NCBI GenBank assembly: GCA_039105265.1
Contig: JAPFFF010000006.1
Span: forward strand, 248,001 to 312,000
Source of the DNA: Tritrichomonas musculus
Lineage: Eukaryota > Parabasalia > Tritrichomonadida > Tritrichomonadidae
Direction: 5' to 3'
DNA: 64,000 nucleotides
The position numbers and the translations under genes are program-made. This document shows positions 60,354 through 64,000 of the stretch, in pieces. The number at the start of each line of letters is the position of its first letter. Position 1 is the stretch's first letter. The notes below the pieces were generated by a model, which saw only the letters and a program-made list of their open reading frames with translations, was not told the origin of the DNA and made no database searches.

Positions 60354-60612
60354 ATTGATAAACATTTTTTTATAAGTTTAAAATTTCGTAATCTTTTTAA
60401 TTTATTATTATGCAATATGTTTACTGCTTTAAAATTTTATGAATGAAAGGCTTCTCTTGATTAAAAGACCTACATACTAAATCAATGCTTGAAAAAATGT
60501 TTTCAGATTAAAATTGAATAGTTAACATATTGCTAAGATATTAATATACAAACTTTTTCAAATCATAATTAGCCAAAAAACGTTTTTTCCTTTAAAATAT
60601 ATTATCTGCTCA

Positions 60613-61140
60613 ATGACGCAAGTTCAAAAGTTTTTAAGAGGCTTAAATGATTTTGCGTCTGTTTGCAAAGAAGATTTAACAGGAATGCGTTTCAAAGAGC
60701 AAAATTTAAACAGTAATTATAAAGATTTACAGATTGGGGTCAAGCGTTCTATCCTTAGCAATAAACCGAAGATAAATAAAGCTTATGAATCGCCACTTGC
60801 ACTTCGCAGGCGCCTTTTCCCTTCGGAACGTCGACTTCCTCCTCCGCCAAAAGAAAAGCGTCAGGCGCAATCAGATATGGCTCTACGCCCAGCTCCTTTT
60901 CCTACTCGCTATTACGCACTTAGAGCACAACCATGTCAAGCTGCAAAAAGATTTTATCAGCCTAGAGCTCTTATTCAAAGACAAGAAGAAAAACTTGAGC
61001 AGATAGATGATTACATAAGATACCCTAGCCAAGAAGGTGCAGCAGGTTTAGATGGAAAAATAGATCCTGCCTTGCATATAGGGAATTTTGATGTTGATGA
61101 ATTTAAATGGGGTACACCAATTGGAACTCAAGTTATATAA
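60613..61140 (+). CDS. Unknown basic protein, Arg/Pro-rich centre
   Basis: 175 residues. The middle (~58-118) is rich in Arg and Pro (LALRRRLFPSERRLPPPPKEKR, LRPAPFPTRYYALRAQPC, RFYQPRALIQRQ), flanked by charged helices. The last 45 residues are acidic and Gly-rich (EGAAGLDGKIDPALHIGNFDVDEFKWGTPIGTQVI). No signal or membrane segment. The opposite frames have no comparable pattern, and codon use suits a real gene. aactttttcaa stands at 60551-60561, 52 bases before the start. Not recognised; an RNA- or cytoskeleton-binding protein is possible but unproven. Confidence 0.75.
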   Translation: MTQVQKFLRGLNDFASVCKEDLTGMRFKEQNLNSNYKDLQIGVKRSILSNKPKINKAYESPLALRRRLFPSERRLPPPPKEKRQAQSDMALRPAPFPTRYYALRAQPCQAAKRFYQPRALIQRQEEKLEQIDDYIRYPSQEGAAGLDGKIDPALHIGNFDVDEFKWGTPIGTQVI

Positions 61141-61404
61141 TTTAATATTTTTAATTATATTTTATTTATTGTTTAATAAATGCGCGTGTTTTTTTAAAAT
61201 GATTTTCTTTCTTCTCTTTCTTATTATTAAAATTTTTTAGAACATTTAATTGTATTCAGATGACGAACTAAGTTAAGACTAAAAATAAAATAAAATATCT
61301 CGTCGTATTCCATAAACGAATATGAACAAATATCACAATTAATTTTGATGTTTATAAAAAAAAAAAAAGTATCAAACATAATACTTCAAAAAAAAATTAT
61401 TTTA

Positions 61405-63999
61405 TTAGAAAGTTGACTTTCTACGTGATTTTGTCTTATCCAATTTACCCAATTTTTCTGTGTATTTTCTCACCTTTTCTTCATCTTTTTCAACACCATC
61501 AGGTCCTTTTGAATATATACTAATTAACTTCTGAGTAGCTTCTTTACAGCCCATTTCAGCAGCATCTTCCATCATCTTCAAACCTCCTTCAATATCTTTT
61601 TCAGGAATAAAATCGCCACCTTTCATTAACTCTTTACCGTAGTAATAAAGACCCAATGGAACTCTATTATCAGCTGCTTCCTTAAAGTTTTCAATGGCAT
61701 CTTTTTTGTTCTTCATGTCTTTATATTTCTTTCCTAAATCAACAAATGCTTTTTCGTAACCAATCTGTGCTGATTTTTGCAAATATTCAAGTTCTTTTCT
61801 ATCATATTCCTTGATTTCTTCATCTTCTTCCTTCTTCTTCTTTTTCTTCTTTTTGTCTTTTTCTTCTGGTTTTTCTTCGGTTTTAGAATAAAGTTTGGCC
61901 TTTCTTTCTTCTTTCTTTCTCCTATAGACACGAGCAAGAGCCCAGCAACCATGGCCATTGCCAGCATCTGAGCTCTTTTGAGCCCATTCTTCAGCTTTAT
62001 TATAATCTTGTTCACAACCAGTTCCATCAATATAATAACTTGCAAGATTTGCTTGGGCAGCGCTATTTCCATTCTTTGCTGAAATTTCAGTCCATTTGAA
62101 TGTTTGGTCTTTATCTTGAGAGACGCCTTTTGCACGTGAATATAACAAAGCTAATGTAAGTTGATCATTAGCAAATCTTTCTTTGCATGCTAGATCCATA
62201 TATTCTTTTGACTTTTTCTCATCTTTTTTAACACCAATACCTCGCAGATAAAAATCAGAACAACGGACATAACCAACAAACATGTCTTTTTCACGATAGA
62301 AGTCAGCAGTGCTAAAAGCAGTTTCGTTTTCACCTTTTTCTTCGTATAAAACAGTCAACGAAAAGATAGCAGGCGCTTGATTTTGGTCTGGAATTTGAGA
62401 TGCTAAAGAGTAAAGTCTAATAGCTTCTTTAAGATTCTTGTCAGCACCAATTCCATAATGGTAGAAGGTTGCCATGTGATACATACCAATTGATGATCCA
62501 AGGTCACATGATTTCTTATAATATTTGATGATATCTTTTTTGGTTAAAACTGATCCAAGCTTCCTCTTCTCTATCAATGCACCAATATATGCAGGCGCAT
62601 CAGGATGGCCTTTCTTATCTGCTCGCTTATAAAGTTCATAAGCAAGACCATATTTACGAGGACGAATTTCACAATACCAATTTGCTAGAGCAATTAAAGC
62701 ATCAGTATAATCTTTATCAACGGCAGTTTTCAATAGTTCAATTGCTTCTTTTTCATTCTTTTCAACGCCTGAACCATCCTTAAGGCATGTAGCATATGCA
62801 ATAACACCATCTAGGTATCCTTGATCTGAGGCAAGTTTGAAGTATTTAGCAGCTCCTTCCAAATCTTGTGGTATTTCAATTCCTTCTTTTAACATGCAAC
62901 CATATCGATATTGTGATTCTGAAACGCCTTTGTTTGCCATATCATGAAGGAGCTGGGCAATGTTAAGAGCATCTGATTTTCTCTTATAATCATCAGTAGA
63001 AGTATAACCACCAGATTCTTGGAATTGTTTAATTTCTTCATCGCTAAACTTAATTAAATCAACATCGCCAAGTTTAAGTTGATATTCATAAAATCTTTTT
63101 CTATCAAAAGTTTGTTTTGGATTCATGTAAAAATCGGGATTACTAACAATTTCGACAATTTGCTTGAAATTGGGCCTAGATTCTGGTGCATTTTGCCAAC
63201 AACTTGTAATTAAATCAACAACTGGCTTTTCTAAAGTGTCTGGAATTGTTGGTCTAACACCATCAATAACTTTTTGCATTAAAACGAATTGACTCTTAAT
63301 GTTGGCCCAAGGTTGCATTCCAGTCATTAAATAGAAAACAAGCATACCAAATGAATATACATCAGAAAGTTTTCCATCATAATTATGAGCTTTCTTTTTG
63401 GGCTTATCTTCATCCTCCTCTTCATCATCGTCGCCATCAACTTCATTGCTTTCATTCAACGATTCAGGAGACATGTAATAAGGAGTACCTACAGTCATTG
63501 ATTGGAATAAAGATTGATTTGGATCAACAAATTTAGAAAGTTCAAAATCGGTAATCCAAGGTTCTAGATCATTGTCCAAAAGAATATTTTGTGGCTTTAA
63601 ATCTCTATGAATGATTTCGTGTTCATGAAGTTTAAACATACCCATGGCAATTCCATATAAGACAATACATCTTTGTGTATAATCCCAACCTTTTGGAGCA
63701 CCGTTCTTCTTTTTTCCTTCTTTTTGAAGCATTTTATCAAGATCGCCATTTGGTGCATATGGAAGAAGAACAACGCTTTCTTCTTTTTCTTCATCTGGCT
63801 CAATGAGTCCGTATAAACTAATGATTGATGGATAGTTCATTGATGAAAGAATTTGCTTTTCTCTTTCAATGAAATCTTTTTGTGAACTTGGAATTTCTTT
63901 ATATGCAACTTGATTACCGTTGAGCTTATCAATTGCTAATCGAACATTTCCAAACATACCACTTCCAATCATCTTTGCAATTTCAAATTCATCTCTCAT
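61405..63999 (-). CDS. Sel1-repeat protein kinase, DFG replaced by DFE (5' end at window edge)
   Basis: 864 residues from the ATG at 63999, the last base but one of the window; the real start may lie beyond. Kinase domain 1-~285: GSGMFGNVR (12-20), VAYK Lys34, HRDLKPQN 131-138, DFE 151-153 where DFG is usual (codon GAA), GTPYYMSPES 171-180, then an acidic insert (DGDDDEEEDEDKPKKK) before SDVYSFGMLVFYLMTG. Residues ~350-830 are about ten or more Sel1-like repeats (YRYGCMLKEGIEIPQDLEGAAKYF, ATFYHYGIGADKNLKEAI, ASYYIDGTGCEQDYNKAEEWAQKS), interrupted by a Lys/Glu tract (~730-750). The C-terminus is basic. Kinase-Sel1 fusions are a large trichomonad family; the repeats should bind partners. Confidence 0.9.
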   Translation of the reverse strand: MRDEFEIAKMIGSGMFGNVRLAIDKLNGNQVAYKEIPSSQKDFIEREKQILSSMNYPSIISLYGLIEPDEEKEESVVLLPYAPNGDLDKMLQKEGKKKNGAPKGWDYTQRCIVLYGIAMGMFKLHEHEIIHRDLKPQNILLDNDLEPWITDFELSKFVDPNQSLFQSMTVGTPYYMSPESLNESNEVDGDDDEEEDEDKPKKKAHNYDGKLSDVYSFGMLVFYLMTGMQPWANIKSQFVLMQKVIDGVRPTIPDTLEKPVVDLITSCWQNAPESRPNFKQIVEIVSNPDFYMNPKQTFDRKRFYEYQLKLGDVDLIKFSDEEIKQFQESGGYTSTDDYKRKSDALNIAQLLHDMANKGVSESQYRYGCMLKEGIEIPQDLEGAAKYFKLASDQGYLDGVIAYATCLKDGSGVEKNEKEAIELLKTAVDKDYTDALIALANWYCEIRPRKYGLAYELYKRADKKGHPDAPAYIGALIEKRKLGSVLTKKDIIKYYKKSCDLGSSIGMYHMATFYHYGIGADKNLKEAIRLYSLASQIPDQNQAPAIFSLTVLYEEKGENETAFSTADFYREKDMFVGYVRCSDFYLRGIGVKKDEKKSKEYMDLACKERFANDQLTLALLYSRAKGVSQDKDQTFKWTEISAKNGNSAAQANLASYYIDGTGCEQDYNKAEEWAQKSSDAGNGHGCWALARVYRRKKEERKAKLYSKTEEKPEEKDKKKKKKKKEEDEEIKEYDRKELEYLQKSAQIGYEKAFVDLGKKYKDMKNKKDAIENFKEAADNRVPLGLYYYGKELMKGGDFIPEKDIEGGLKMMEDAAEMGCKEATQKLISIYSKGPDGVEKDEEKVRKYTEKLGKLDKTKSRRKSTF

Positions 64000-64000
64000 C

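Noticed and set aside
1-64000. Spliceosomal introns (ACTAACACACAG-type 3' ends) and tRNA genes
   Set aside because: No such 3' intron signature or cloverleaf-like GC-rich segment was found on a by-eye scan of both strands; every gene reads through without interruption.

Overview
The window looks like a gene-dense, AT-rich, intron-poor nuclear segment of a parabasalid protist, most likely a Tritrichomonas/Trichomonas-type trichomonad. The basis is indirect: long uninterrupted reading frames on both strands, very AT-rich spacers of 0.15-2.2 kb, stop codons mostly TAA followed by A or T (21 of 26), a carbamate kinase (last step of the arginine dihydrolase pathway), a bacterial-type class II HMG-CoA reductase, an anaerobe-type enoate-reductase-like flavoenzyme, a kinase fused to Sel1 repeats, and a DUF3447-like ankyrin tail. 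No rRNA, tRNA or convincing intron was seen. No database search was possible; family calls rest on motifs read from the translations.

Layout. 1-5.3 kb: the end of a large alpha-helical protein, then a minus-strand beta-helix-like protein with a Lys-Gly-Glu-Asn repeat and a GC-rich island. 6.7-11.5 kb: sugar transporter, HMG-CoA reductase, and a membrane-anchored thioredoxin-like protein. 11.5-17.5 kb: gene-poor accessory stretch with an 18-bp inverted-repeat element, a perfect 32-bp inverted repeat, a decayed hAT transposase (13750-15752) and a possible second transposase scrap. 17.5-26.9 kb: enoate-reductase-like enzyme, a 238-bp TTAA-flanked miniature element, a putatively myristoylated TCAF-like protein, an armadillo-type protein and carbamate kinase. 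27.2-45.3 kb: class I-like PI3-kinase, fringe-like glycosyltransferase, CAMK-like kinase, TPR protein, HEAT+ankyrin fusion, armadillo-type protein, small type I membrane protein and a DYRK kinase. 45.6-64 kb: TOR kinase (2307 aa), a helical protein perhaps related to ELYS, a Cys-tailed membrane protein, an unknown, a second CAMK-like kinase, a PPP phosphatase with a Lys/Gly tail, ribosomal protein uS7 (RPS5), an unknown and a Sel1-repeat kinase at the right edge.

The genes do not form an operon. The notable functional concentration is signalling: PI3K, TOR, DYRK, two CAMK-like kinases, a Sel1-kinase and a PPP phosphatase. Metabolic genes (sugar uptake, mevalonate pathway, carbamate kinase, enoate reductase-like) look partly bacterial in type. 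Eight divergent pairs share spacers of 0.3-1.4 kb and nine convergent pairs lie 0.15-0.8 kb apart. No single undescribed system stands out; the best leads are the two palindromic/miniature elements, the TCAF-like pseudo-peptidase, the interrupted FRB domain of TOR, the HEAT-ankyrin fusion and a recurring upstream motif AACTTTTT(G/C)AA.
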